A DNA stretch of 64,000 nucleotides from Gammaproteobacteria bacterium UBA5109 (GTDB lineage Bacteria > Pseudomonadota > Gammaproteobacteria > Pseudomonadales > Pseudohongiellaceae), in assembly GCA_002414385.1 (NCBI GenBank), contig DHZH01000008.1:66780-130779 (forward strand), in the 5' to 3' direction. Positions 44,035 through 52,237 of this stretch are shown here, piece by piece. Position 1 is the stretch's first letter; each line of letters starts with the position of its first letter. Both the position numbers and the translations under genes were made by a program. The notes beneath the pieces were generated by a model. The model had not been told where the DNA came from. It did no database searches and saw nothing but the letters and a program-made list of their open reading frames with translations.

Positions 44035-44736
44035 TCAGGAAGCTGCCTGAATTTCCTCTATGATGCTGGCAAGTTTTGCCCCGGGGTTATCGGCACGGGT
44101 AATTGGTCTGCCGATTACCAGATAATCGCTTCCCCGGGCCAAAGCATCAGTCGGAGTGACTATGCGTTTCTGATCATCAGCTTTATCCCCTGCCGGACGG
44201 ATACCGGGTGTGACCAGTTTAAAGTCTGCAGGAAGTGCCTGCCTGAGCAGGGGCGCTTCCCGAGCAGAACAGACAACTCCATCCAGGCCGCAGTCGGCCG
44301 TCAGACTCGCCAACCGTATGACCTGATCCTCAGGCTTGTCTGCGATTCCCAGTTCCTTGAGCTCCTGCTCTCCCAGAGAGGTCAGTACAGTCACGGCAAT
44401 CAGTAATGGTGCCTGACTATCCGGCAAGGCATCGCTTGCAGCCTCCAGCATGGCACGGCCTCCTGAGGCATGAACATTCACCATCCATATGCCCAGATCA
44501 GCTGCTGCCCGTACCGCAGCAGCGACCGTATTGGGAATATCATGAAATTTCAGATCCAGAAAAATCTCAAATCCGCGCGATTGAACACTGCTGACGAGAG
44601 CCGGACCATAGTGAGTAAATAATTCCTTGCCAATTTTGACCCGACATAAATCCGGATTCAGCTGATCCAGAAAGTCCAGACATGCTTTTTCATCAGAAAA
44701 ATCAAGTGCAACAATTAGCTGTTTGTTATATTTCAT
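44035..44736 (-). CDS. pyrF: Orotidine 5'-phosphate decarboxylase
   Basis: Last step of UMP synthesis. From the ATG at 44736 the protein is 233 aa. The beta-alpha barrel shows VALDFSD, the catalytic FLDLKFHDIPNTV (Asp-Lys-Asp charge relay) near residues 60-72, and the phosphate-binding end VTPGIRP and DYLVIGRPITRADNP. The open frame upstream overlaps lapB and is not PyrF. Order lapA-lapB-pyrF is as in E. coli. Confidence 0.96.
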   Translation of the reverse strand: MKYNKQLIVALDFSDEKACLDFLDQLNPDLCRVKIGKELFTHYGPALVSSVQSRGFEIFLDLKFHDIPNTVAAAVRAAADLGIWMVNVHASGGRAMLEAASDALPDSQAPLLIAVTVLTSLGEQELKELGIADKPEDQVIRLASLTADCGLDGVVCSAREAPLLRQALPADFKLVTPGIRPAGDKADDQKRIVTPTDALARGSDYLVIGRPITRADNPGAKLASIIEEIQAAS

Positions 44737-44746
44737 ATTCCAGTAC

Positions 44747-45949
44747 TCAATTCTGCCTGACAGTGGCTTTATCTGCCTGTAATTCCAGTGGTTTGACATG
44801 GCCCCACTCACTGCACCCCGGACACTGCCAGTGCAGTTTCTGTAATTCAAAACCGCAATTGGTGCATTGATATGCCGGTTTACTGTTAAGAAACTGCTCC
44901 AGCGTTTTGTTGAACAGCTCAGCATTACTTTGCTCGTCCGCTCGCGCATTCAATAATATGGCTTTACCCAGTAAATTAATGGACGGATTGATGCTTAGTT
45001 GCTGTAGCAGCACCTTTCGGGCATTTTCCCTGTTTTGTTTACTTTCAATGTAAGAGACTATTTTCAGAATAAGTCCCGAACCAGGTGACTCATGCAGACA
45101 GCTTTCCAGGTAGGCTTGCAGATCCTTGTCACGGCCGCTGGCTTCGAAAGCGGATACCAGTAAATCAAAAGCCTCAGCCCGAAAACCGGGGTCCTGGGTC
45201 GAAATTTTCTGCAAGACCTTTATCGCCTGCCTGTATAGTTGCAAAGCAAGCTCCAGGCGCCCCAGCAAGAGATTTGCTCTGACGTTAGTCCTGGACATCT
45301 GTACTGCCCTGTTCAGGTATTCCCTGGCCTGATTGTAATGCTGTAATTCAATTTCTTTTTCTGCCAGTTCACAATAAAAATGCGAGGCTTTGAGCTGAAA
45401 GCTTTGACGCTGGTTTGCTGGACATATCTGCAGAAGTTCATTGCTGATCATGACACATTTAAGCCATTCCTTTTCCAGTTGATAGACTGTGAGCCCCTGA
45501 ATCAACGCCGCATACTGAATTTCCAGGTCAGCTATTTTTAATTCATCAATAAGTCGCTCTGCCCGGTCCAGCAAACCTGCAGCAACATAGCTTTTCACCA
45601 GCCCGAGTTTAACCTTGTTGAGTTCATCTTTATCAAACTGGCTGTCGCCAAGTAATTTCTGGAATACGGCAATGGAGCTGTCAACTTTACCGCGCCTGCG
45701 CAACAGGGTTCCCAGTGCCAGGTGACTCTCCAGTGTTGAACTGTTGACTTCAAGCTCCGAAATAAAAGCATCTACAGACTGGTCAGGTTCATCATTGAGG
45801 AGATAGTTGAGGCCGATAAAATAATCACGTTCGTCTTTGTTGTAACGCAATGAGGGCCTGAAAAAACGCTGACTGCGATAGCCCATATACCAGGAAACCG
45901 CCATCGCCAGTACCAGCAGAATGAACAGTATGATATTGACCGTGTTCAT
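44747..45949 (-). CDS. lapB: LPS assembly protein B (LapB/YciM)
   Basis: Inner-membrane-anchored TPR protein that with FtsH/YejM controls LpxC stability and links lipopolysaccharide synthesis to export. The 400-aa protein has an N-terminal transmembrane helix (NIILFILLVLAMAVSWYMGY), an array of TPR-like helices (about 40-345) and a C-terminal rubredoxin-type metal site, CTNCGFELQKLHWQCPGC, near residues 367-384. It follows lapA by 10 bp. Confidence 0.95.
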   Translation of the reverse strand: MNTVNIILFILLVLAMAVSWYMGYRSQRFFRPSLRYNKDERDYFIGLNYLLNDEPDQSVDAFISELEVNSSTLESHLALGTLLRRRGKVDSSIAVFQKLLGDSQFDKDELNKVKLGLVKSYVAAGLLDRAERLIDELKIADLEIQYAALIQGLTVYQLEKEWLKCVMISNELLQICPANQRQSFQLKASHFYCELAEKEIELQHYNQAREYLNRAVQMSRTNVRANLLLGRLELALQLYRQAIKVLQKISTQDPGFRAEAFDLLVSAFEASGRDKDLQAYLESCLHESPGSGLILKIVSYIESKQNRENARKVLLQQLSINPSINLLGKAILLNARADEQSNAELFNKTLEQFLNSKPAYQCTNCGFELQKLHWQCPGCSEWGHVKPLELQADKATVRQN

Positions 45950-45959
45950 CAGTTTTTAT

Positions 45960-46277
45960 TCAATTTCCATTACGCTGCTTATCGGAATTTACCAGAGTCC
46001 CGGAATATTTCTGCTTTTCCAGTTTGTTGATCCTGGCTTCCAGTTTGTTGATTTTGTGCTGCGCCCTGATTCGCCGGAATAATCCAAAGCCCAGTAATAA
46101 TCCCAGCACTCCTCCCCAGGCAAAAGCCAGAATTATCCAGACTGCCAGACTTTGAGGAGCCAGCTCAACGCCAATCCACAAAGGAACTTCTATTGTGTTA
46201 TTACTGGCAAACAGGAAGCCTGCCAGGACTACCAGCAAAAACAAAAGCCATGCTAAAAAGCGAATTATTTTGCGCAT
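45960..46277 (-). CDS. lapA: LPS assembly protein A (LapA/YciS, DUF1049)
   Basis: 105-aa membrane protein with two transmembrane helices (LAWLLFLLVVLAGFLFASNN and VWIILAFAWGGVLGLLLGFG) and a basic coiled-coil tail KINKLEARINKLEKQK. It partners LapB. The start codon is only seven bases from the ihfB terminator and its T-tract, with a poor ribosome site, so expression probably depends on read-through. Confidence 0.92.
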   Translation of the reverse strand: MRKIIRFLAWLLFLLVVLAGFLFASNNTIEVPLWIGVELAPQSLAVWIILAFAWGGVLGLLLGFGLFRRIRAQHKINKLEARINKLEKQKYSGTLVNSDKQRNGN

Positions 46278-46283
46278 TTTCTT

Positions 46284-46323
46284 AAAAAAAAACGGCGGTG
46301 CCTGCTAAAGCTGCCGCCGTTTT
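46284..46323 (-). terminator. Rho-independent terminator of ihfB
   Basis: A GC-rich stem (ACGGCGG/CCGCCGT arms, extended by GC pairs near the loop) is followed on the minus strand by a run of nine T. It sits between ihfB and lapA. Confidence 0.88.
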
Positions 46324-46347
46324 ATTCATCTCAAAAAAAGGTTGATA

Positions 46348-46647
46348 CTAGGTACTTTCTCGTAACAGACTGTCATTAACACGATCCCTTAACTCTTTGC
46401 CAGCTTTAAAGTGGGGAACATATTTGCCTTTCAGTTCCACCGCTTCACCGGTTTTAGGGTTTCTGCCAACACGTGGCGCTCGATAATGCAGGGAAAAACT
46501 TCCAAATCCGCGTATCTCGATACGCCCGCCTTCAGCGAGTGTTTCTGACATATACGAAATAATCGCCTTAACTGTCAGCTCAATATCTTTTGCTGATAGT
46601 TGAGTCTGTTTTGCCGCTATACGTTCAATCAGTTCTGATTTAGTCAT
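46348..46647 (-). CDS. ihfB: Integration host factor subunit beta
   Basis: 99-aa partner of IhfA, starting MTKSELIERIAAKQTQL, with RGFGSFSLHYRAPRVGRNPKTGEAVELKGKYVPHFKAGKELRDRV, the DNA-bending arm. It lies after rpsA as in other gammaproteobacteria, and is followed by a strong terminator. Confidence 0.96.
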   Translation of the reverse strand: MTKSELIERIAAKQTQLSAKDIELTVKAIISYMSETLAEGGRIEIRGFGSFSLHYRAPRVGRNPKTGEAVELKGKYVPHFKAGKELRDRVNDSLLREST

Positions 46648-46705
46648 AACTCTGCTACCTTAACAGTTGGCTAAAACTCGTTGCTGTATCAGCCTTTTCC
46701 TTTAC

Positions 46706-48382
46706 TTATTCCTTTTCCATTTGCGCTTTAATCAAATCGCCAACCGTTGCAGGCGAAGCTGAAGTAGAACTTTGCTTGTTATGCTCGGCAATTGAATCCT
46801 TTTCTTCCTCAATTTCCTTCGCTTTAATTGAAAGCGTCAGCATGCGGCTTTTACGGTCTACACCAACAATCATGGCTTCAACCTCATCACCTTCATTGAG
46901 AACAGTACGGGCATCTTCAACTCGATCCCGGCTGATATCTGAAGCTTTCAGTATGCCATCAACCCCTTCTTCGAGATTGATAATGACTTCCCGGGTATCG
47001 ACTGAGGTTACCTTGCCTGTGACAAGAGTACCTTTTTCGTTTACCGCGGCAAACTTGGCGAAAGGATCATCAGAAAGCTGCTTGATACCCAGGGAAATTC
47101 TTTCCCGGTCCGGATCAATGGAAAGTATGACCGTATCGAGTTTGTCACCTTTGGTATATTGGCGAACTGCCTGTTCACCAGGCTCATCCCAGGAGATGTC
47201 AGATAAATGCACCAGCCCGTCAATATCCCCATCGAGACCGATGAAAATACCGAAGTCAGTAATTGATTTGATATTGCCGGAAATACGGTCGCCTTTTTTA
47301 TAGCTTTCAGCAAAGGCATCCCAGGGATTTTTCTGACACTGCTTCAGGCCAAGTGAAATACGACGACGCTCTTCGTCAATATCGAGAATCATCACTTCGA
47401 TTTCATCACCTAACTGAACGACTTTTGAAGGATGAATATTTTTATTGGTCCAGTCCATTTCAGACACATGAACCAATCCTTCAACACCTTCTTCCAGTTC
47501 GGCAAAACAACCGTAGTCAGTCAGATTGGTAACCACTGCCTTGACTCTGGTGTTTTCCGGATAACGATTCTTGATTTCCATCCAGGGATCATCACCCAGC
47601 TGTTTCAGACCCAGTGAGACACGATTGCGTTCGCGGTCAAATTTAAGGACCTTGACTTCAATTTCCTGTCCGACTTCAACAATTTCACTTGGATGCTTGA
47701 TACGTTTCCAGGACATATCCGTGATATGCAGCAGACCGTCAACACCACCCAGATCAACAAAGGCACCGTAATCGGTAAGGTTTTTCACAATACCTTTGAC
47801 AGACTGGCCTTCCTGAAGGTTGGCGAGCAGCTCTTCGCGCTCCGCACTGTTCACTGATTCCAGAACTGCACGACGTGATACCACAACATTGTTGCGTTTC
47901 TGATCAAGTTTGATCAATTTGAATTCGAGTTCTTTATTCATTAAATGATCGGCATCACGAATTGGCCGAACATCAACCAGAGAACCTGGCAGGAAGGCAC
48001 GGACAGTATTAACGTCCACGGTAAAGCCGCCTTTCACCTTGCCGTTAATAACACCTTTAACAGCTTCATTATCTTCAAATGCTTTTTCCAGCACCATCCA
48101 GGTTTCAGCCCGCTTGGCTTTTTCCCGGGATAATTTTGTTTCACCAAACCCGTCTTCGACAGTATCCAGAGCAACTTTAACTTCGTCACCGACATTTAAT
48201 TCGAATTCGCCCTGGTCATTAAGGAATTCCTGTCGGGAAATGACACCTTCAGATTTGAGGCCAGCATGGACGGTTACCCAGTCCGAATCGATATCAATTA
48301 CAGTACCGGTCACAATGGAACCGGATTTCATTTCAATTTCTTTTAAACTTTCTTCAAATAGTTCTGCGAAACTCTCGCTCAT
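46706..48382 (-). CDS. rpsA: 30S ribosomal protein S1
   Basis: 558-aa RNA-binding protein bringing mRNA to the 30S subunit. Six S1 (OB-fold) domains can be counted, among them GSIVTGTVIDIDSDWVTVHAGLKSEGVI, KGIVKNLTDYGAFVDLGGVDGLLHITDMSW, KAVVTNLTDYGCFAELEEGVEGLVHVSEMDW and SGNIKSITDFGIFIGLDGDIDGLVHLSDISW. Length matches E. coli S1 (557 aa). The 125 bp upstream should contain the autoregulatory leader; I cannot fold it reliably. Confidence 0.97.
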   Translation of the reverse strand: MSESFAELFEESLKEIEMKSGSIVTGTVIDIDSDWVTVHAGLKSEGVISRQEFLNDQGEFELNVGDEVKVALDTVEDGFGETKLSREKAKRAETWMVLEKAFEDNEAVKGVINGKVKGGFTVDVNTVRAFLPGSLVDVRPIRDADHLMNKELEFKLIKLDQKRNNVVVSRRAVLESVNSAEREELLANLQEGQSVKGIVKNLTDYGAFVDLGGVDGLLHITDMSWKRIKHPSEIVEVGQEIEVKVLKFDRERNRVSLGLKQLGDDPWMEIKNRYPENTRVKAVVTNLTDYGCFAELEEGVEGLVHVSEMDWTNKNIHPSKVVQLGDEIEVMILDIDEERRRISLGLKQCQKNPWDAFAESYKKGDRISGNIKSITDFGIFIGLDGDIDGLVHLSDISWDEPGEQAVRQYTKGDKLDTVILSIDPDRERISLGIKQLSDDPFAKFAAVNEKGTLVTGKVTSVDTREVIINLEEGVDGILKASDISRDRVEDARTVLNEGDEVEAMIVGVDRKSRMLTLSIKAKEIEEEKDSIAEHNKQSSTSASPATVGDLIKAQMEKE

Positions 48383-48507
48383 GTTAATTACCTGTAAAAC
48401 CTTCAGGCTGAAGGCTTAAGCTTAATCCATATCCCAGTCGATACGGTTCAGTTCAATTTGATCAGATCCCCGCAGTTACTGGCACAGGAACATGACATAT
48501 TTAAATT

Positions 48508-49191
48508 TCAGGTACTTTTAGTCAGTGCCTGCCGGGTGATAAGCAACACTTGTGTAAATACCTCATCAATACTCAAATCACTGGTATCAATGACATGAGC
48601 ATCTTCTGCAGGGACAAGCGGAGAAACAGCTCGATTCGAATCACGTTCATCACGGGCCTGAATATCCTGCAAAAGGGCGCGCAGATTAACACTAAGTCCC
48701 TTATTAATCAACTGCTTATATCGTCTTTGCGCTCTCTCCTCAGGACTGGCAGTCAGAAAAAATTTACAAAGGGCATCCGGAAAAATAACCGTTCCCATAT
48801 CACGGCCATCGGCAACCAGTCCCGGAGGCTGCCGGAACACCCGCTGGCGTTTGCTCAGTGCCTGACGAATCTCCGGAATGGCAGCTACCTGTGATGCCTT
48901 GCCGGCGCTGCTTTCCTCCCGGACCAGGGCAGAAACTTCCTCACCATTTAACTCAATTGAGCCATCAAACTGGGTGGAAAATTGCACTTCCATCGCCAGT
49001 GCAAAGTCAACCAAGTCATTGATATTACTATAACTAATTCCTTTTTTCTCGGCACCCACCGCTACCAGACGGTACAGCGCCCCGCTGTCGAGAAAATGCC
49101 AGCCCAGCTCTTTCGACAGCATACCGGAAATTGTGCCCTTGCCTGTGCCGCTGGGCCCATCGATGGTAATGACCGGGATACTGTTCGACAT
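48508..49191 (-). CDS. cmk: Cytidylate kinase
   Basis: Phosphorylates CMP and dCMP. The 227-aa protein has the P-loop ITIDGPSGTGKGTIS at residues 8-22, the NMP-binding DSGALYRLVA and the VADGRDMGTVIFPDA stretch. It starts at the aroA stop (one-base overlap) in the conserved aroA-cmk-rpsA order. Confidence 0.96.
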   Translation of the reverse strand: MSNSIPVITIDGPSGTGKGTISGMLSKELGWHFLDSGALYRLVAVGAEKKGISYSNINDLVDFALAMEVQFSTQFDGSIELNGEEVSALVREESSAGKASQVAAIPEIRQALSKRQRVFRQPPGLVADGRDMGTVIFPDALCKFFLTASPEERAQRRYKQLINKGLSVNLRALLQDIQARDERDSNRAVSPLVPAEDAHVIDTSDLSIDEVFTQVLLITRQALTKST

Positions 49192-50501
49192 TACTGCACC
49201 TGCAGCCTGATGCCGCTCTTGCTGGCAAGTCCGGCAAATCCCGGGAAGGAAGTATCCACGTTTTTACAGTCATGAATAATAATCGCTTGCCTGGCTCTCA
49301 GGGCCGCGATTGCAAAAGACATGGCAATGCGATGATCGCCAAGACTGTCAATTTCACCTCCGCCGAATTCTGACTGATGAATAATAATACCGTCAGGCTG
49401 GACTTCATGCCTGACTCCCAGTACTGCCAGACCGTCTGCCATCGCCTGAATACGGTCACTTTCCTTGACGCGTAATTCTTCTGCTCCACTGAGGCGGGTT
49501 GAACCCTTGGCGCAGGCGGCAGCAATGAACAGGACCGGGAATTCATCAATGGCCAGTGGTACCTGATCCTGCGGTATGTCAATGCCTTGCAATTGAGCAT
49601 ACCTGACCTGTATATCCGCAACCGGTTCACCACCGGCTTCATATTCACGAACATATTCAATATCCGCTCCCATGGCTCGCAGAATGTTGATTACCCCGAT
49701 CCGGGTTGGGTTGATTCCAACATGCTCAAGCAGGATGTCTGAACCAGGTGTGATACTGGCAGCCACCATGAAAAACGCCGCAGAACTGATGTCTGCCGGG
49801 ACCTCAATATTTGTGGCATGCAGCTTTCCGCCGCCACTGAGCGAAACAGAACTGCCCTGTACTTCAATTTCATAACCGAAACCACGCAACATACGTTCCG
49901 TATGATCCCTGCAGGGAGCTGGTTCATGTATTACGCTGCGACCTTTGGCATACATTGCTGCCAGCAAGAGGCATGATTTTACCTGGGCGCTGGCTACCGG
50001 CATCTGATAGTCAATTGCCCGCAGCTGCGCAGGACTGATCCGGATTGGTGCAAATTCTCCCTGCTCCAGCTCAATCGCCGCTCCCATTGTTCTGAGCGGT
50101 TCAGTAATACGTTTCATTGGACGTTTGGACAGGGAAGCATCGCCGCTTAGCACGGAACTGAAGGACTGGGCAGCCAGCAGCCCGGTCATCAGGCGCATTG
50201 CCGTACCGGAATTACCCATATCAAGAGCCTGCTCCGCTGCCTGCAGACCATGCATGCCGACCCCCTGGATACTGAGCCTGCCCTGCTCGGGCCCGGCTAT
50301 CTGTACGCCCATGGCACGAAATGCCTGCAGGGTTGCCAGGCTGTCCTCTCCTTCAAGAAAACCACTGACCTCGGTGCTGCCTTCTGCCAAAGCCCCCAGC
50401 ATAATGGCACGATGTGAAACTGATTTATCACCAGGCACCCTGATGCGACCGGAAATACTGCCCCCCGGCTGCAGGGTATATGTCACTGATTTGCTGTTCA
50501 T
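49191..50501 (-). CDS. aroA: 3-phosphoshikimate 1-carboxyvinyltransferase (EPSP synthase)
   Basis: Joins shikimate-3-phosphate and phosphoenolpyruvate on the way to chorismate. The 436-aa protein has the two-domain inside-out barrel with RVPGDKSVSHRAIMLGALAEG near residue 20, MGNSGTAMRLMTGLLA, and the C-terminal LRVKESDRIQAMADGL and DHRIAMSFAIAALRA. The LMTG loop lacks the alanine of typical tolerant class II enzymes. It lies 2 bp after the pheA-tyrA fusion. In some Pseudomonas tyrA is fused to this gene instead. Confidence 0.96.
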   Translation of the reverse strand: MNSKSVTYTLQPGGSISGRIRVPGDKSVSHRAIMLGALAEGSTEVSGFLEGEDSLATLQAFRAMGVQIAGPEQGRLSIQGVGMHGLQAAEQALDMGNSGTAMRLMTGLLAAQSFSSVLSGDASLSKRPMKRITEPLRTMGAAIELEQGEFAPIRISPAQLRAIDYQMPVASAQVKSCLLLAAMYAKGRSVIHEPAPCRDHTERMLRGFGYEIEVQGSSVSLSGGGKLHATNIEVPADISSAAFFMVAASITPGSDILLEHVGINPTRIGVINILRAMGADIEYVREYEAGGEPVADIQVRYAQLQGIDIPQDQVPLAIDEFPVLFIAAACAKGSTRLSGAEELRVKESDRIQAMADGLAVLGVRHEVQPDGIIIHQSEFGGGEIDSLGDHRIAMSFAIAALRARQAIIIHDCKNVDTSFPGFAGLASKSGIRLQVQ

Positions 50502-50503
50502 GC

Positions 50504-52237
50504 CTACTTCTTGTTTAAAAATTTATCGCGGGAAAGTTTTGCCCGTTGCAGAATGGTCATCACCTTGTTGCCATCACCCTGTTTTAAAGCCTGTTTCAAT
50601 TGGTCAATTTCAGCTTCAAAGTCTTTAAGGATGATACTGATCGCATCTGCATTGCCGATAAAGATATCGTGCCACATTTGCGGATCACTGGAAGCAATGC
50701 GGGTGAAATCCCGAAAGCCGCCGGCGGCATAACGAAAAATTTCTTCGCTTGTGCCCTGTTGTGACAGGGTATCAACCAGTGCATAGGCCAGAAGATGGGG
50801 TAGATGGCTGGTTGCTGCCAATACTTTATCATGTTCTGTAACATCCATTCTCAGGACTTCAGCGCCACAACACTGCCAGAGTGTTTCAACCAGCGACAGC
50901 GCCGCCGGGTCAGTATTGGGCATGGGAGTCAGAATCACCCGGTGGGCCGCAAACAGTTCTGCACTGGCCGCCTGAAAACCACTCTGCTCGGACCCGGCAA
51001 TCGGGTGCCCGGGGACAAAGTTGGTGGGTATTTCTGCAAACACGGACTGCAGCGCATTGAGGATTGGCTGTTTGACACTGCTTACATCCGTCACAATGCA
51101 TTCAGGTTTAATCCTGCCAGCTAATTGCTGCAGAATTCCTTCGACACTGAGCCCGGGAACCGCAATGATGATCAGATCAGCATCCTGACAGATTTCTCCG
51201 GCATTGGTGCTGAAACCCTGAATGATATTGTTTTGCTGAGCCGCTTCCAGTACTGCCTGGCTGGAGTCGACGGCTGAAAGATTGCCATGACCATATAAGG
51301 TCTTGGCAATGGACCCGCCAATCAGCCCAAGGCCGATAATCACGATTTTTTTGTCCAGCAGAATATCCGGCAAGGTCTGTTTAAACTGCAATTCTTCATG
51401 CACGATTGCCGACACCGGATAAGAGCCGAGCACCCTGACGCTGATATCCTTGTCCCGTAATTCTGTCAGGGCCTTGCTGATATGCGCATCATCCTGATGA
51501 CCATCGATATCAATATAGAATGCATAAGACCAGACTGTTTTACGGGTCGGTCTGGATTCAAGCTTGCTGAGGTTTACTCCGTTTGTTTTCAGAGGTTCAA
51601 GCACGTTATACAGGGCTCCCGGTTCATTGCGGGTCGTTACCAGTAATGAGGTTCTGTCCCTGCCGGTCGGTTCTGGCTGCAGCTTTTTACTGAGCACCAC
51701 AAAACGGGTGGTGTTGTCCTGACTATCCTGAATATTCTCATCCAGTATTTGCAGGCTGTTCAACTGTGCTGCATTTTTACTGGCTATGGCGGCAACACCG
51801 GGTTCTGCAGCAGCAATTCTGGCTGCCTCGCCATTGCTGGGCGCTGCTACCCGTTCTATACCGGGGTAATGTTTATCCAGCCAGTTTCTGCACTGGCCAA
51901 GGGATTGCTGATGGGAAACTATCTTGTGAATTTTCTGAACAGATACCGGTTCCTGAGCCATCAGCACATGCTGGATACGCAAGAGCACTTCACCACAAAT
52001 ACCCAGCGGGGATTTACTCAGACAATCCAGGGTCTCAGTTATCGAACCTTCAGTAGAATTTTCAACGGGGACCAGACCAAAATTACTGCTGCCATTTTCG
52101 ACGGCAGCAAATACTTCTTCAATCTTGTCACAGGAAATGCTGCCCTGATCAGAGCCAAAATATTTTATCAGGGCATTATGCGAGTATGTTCCCTCGGGAC
52201 CCAGATAGGCAACAGGCCCTGGATCACGATCACTCAT
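50504..52237 (-). CDS. pheA-tyrA: Fused prephenate dehydratase-prephenate dehydrogenase (PheA-TyrA)
   Basis: One 577-aa chain from the ATG at 52237. Residues 8-185 are the dehydratase: AYLGPEGTYSHNAL, PVENSTEGSI and the catalytic Thr-Arg-Phe at 177-179. Residues about 195-275 are the ACT regulatory domain with both phenylalanine-binding motifs, GALY (207-210) and ESRP (227-230). Residues 297-577 are a TyrA: NAD-binding GLGLIGG at 302-308, HPIAGSEQSG near 411-420, and TEHDKVLAATSHLPH. The chain would convert prephenate to both phenylpyruvate and 4-hydroxyphenylpyruvate. The N-terminal chorismate mutase domain normal for PheA is absent: only seven residues precede the dehydratase. The start overlaps the gyrA stop by eight bases. 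The serC and hisC genes usually around pheA are missing. Confidence 0.88.
   Translation of the reverse strand: MSDRDPGPVAYLGPEGTYSHNALIKYFGSDQGSISCDKIEEVFAAVENGSSNFGLVPVENSTEGSITETLDCLSKSPLGICGEVLLRIQHVLMAQEPVSVQKIHKIVSHQQSLGQCRNWLDKHYPGIERVAAPSNGEAARIAAAEPGVAAIASKNAAQLNSLQILDENIQDSQDNTTRFVVLSKKLQPEPTGRDRTSLLVTTRNEPGALYNVLEPLKTNGVNLSKLESRPTRKTVWSYAFYIDIDGHQDDAHISKALTELRDKDISVRVLGSYPVSAIVHEELQFKQTLPDILLDKKIVIIGLGLIGGSIAKTLYGHGNLSAVDSSQAVLEAAQQNNIIQGFSTNAGEICQDADLIIIAVPGLSVEGILQQLAGRIKPECIVTDVSSVKQPILNALQSVFAEIPTNFVPGHPIAGSEQSGFQAASAELFAAHRVILTPMPNTDPAALSLVETLWQCCGAEVLRMDVTEHDKVLAATSHLPHLLAYALVDTLSQQGTSEEIFRYAAGGFRDFTRIASSDPQMWHDIFIGNADAISIILKDFEAEIDQLKQALKQGDGNKVMTILQRAKLSRDKFLNKK

Noticed and set aside
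51300..51420. Possible frameshift joining separate pheA and tyrA genes
   Set aside because: The frame is continuous, with a plausible linker between the ACT domain and the Rossmann motif and no internal ribosome site or start signal, so a true fusion is preferred.
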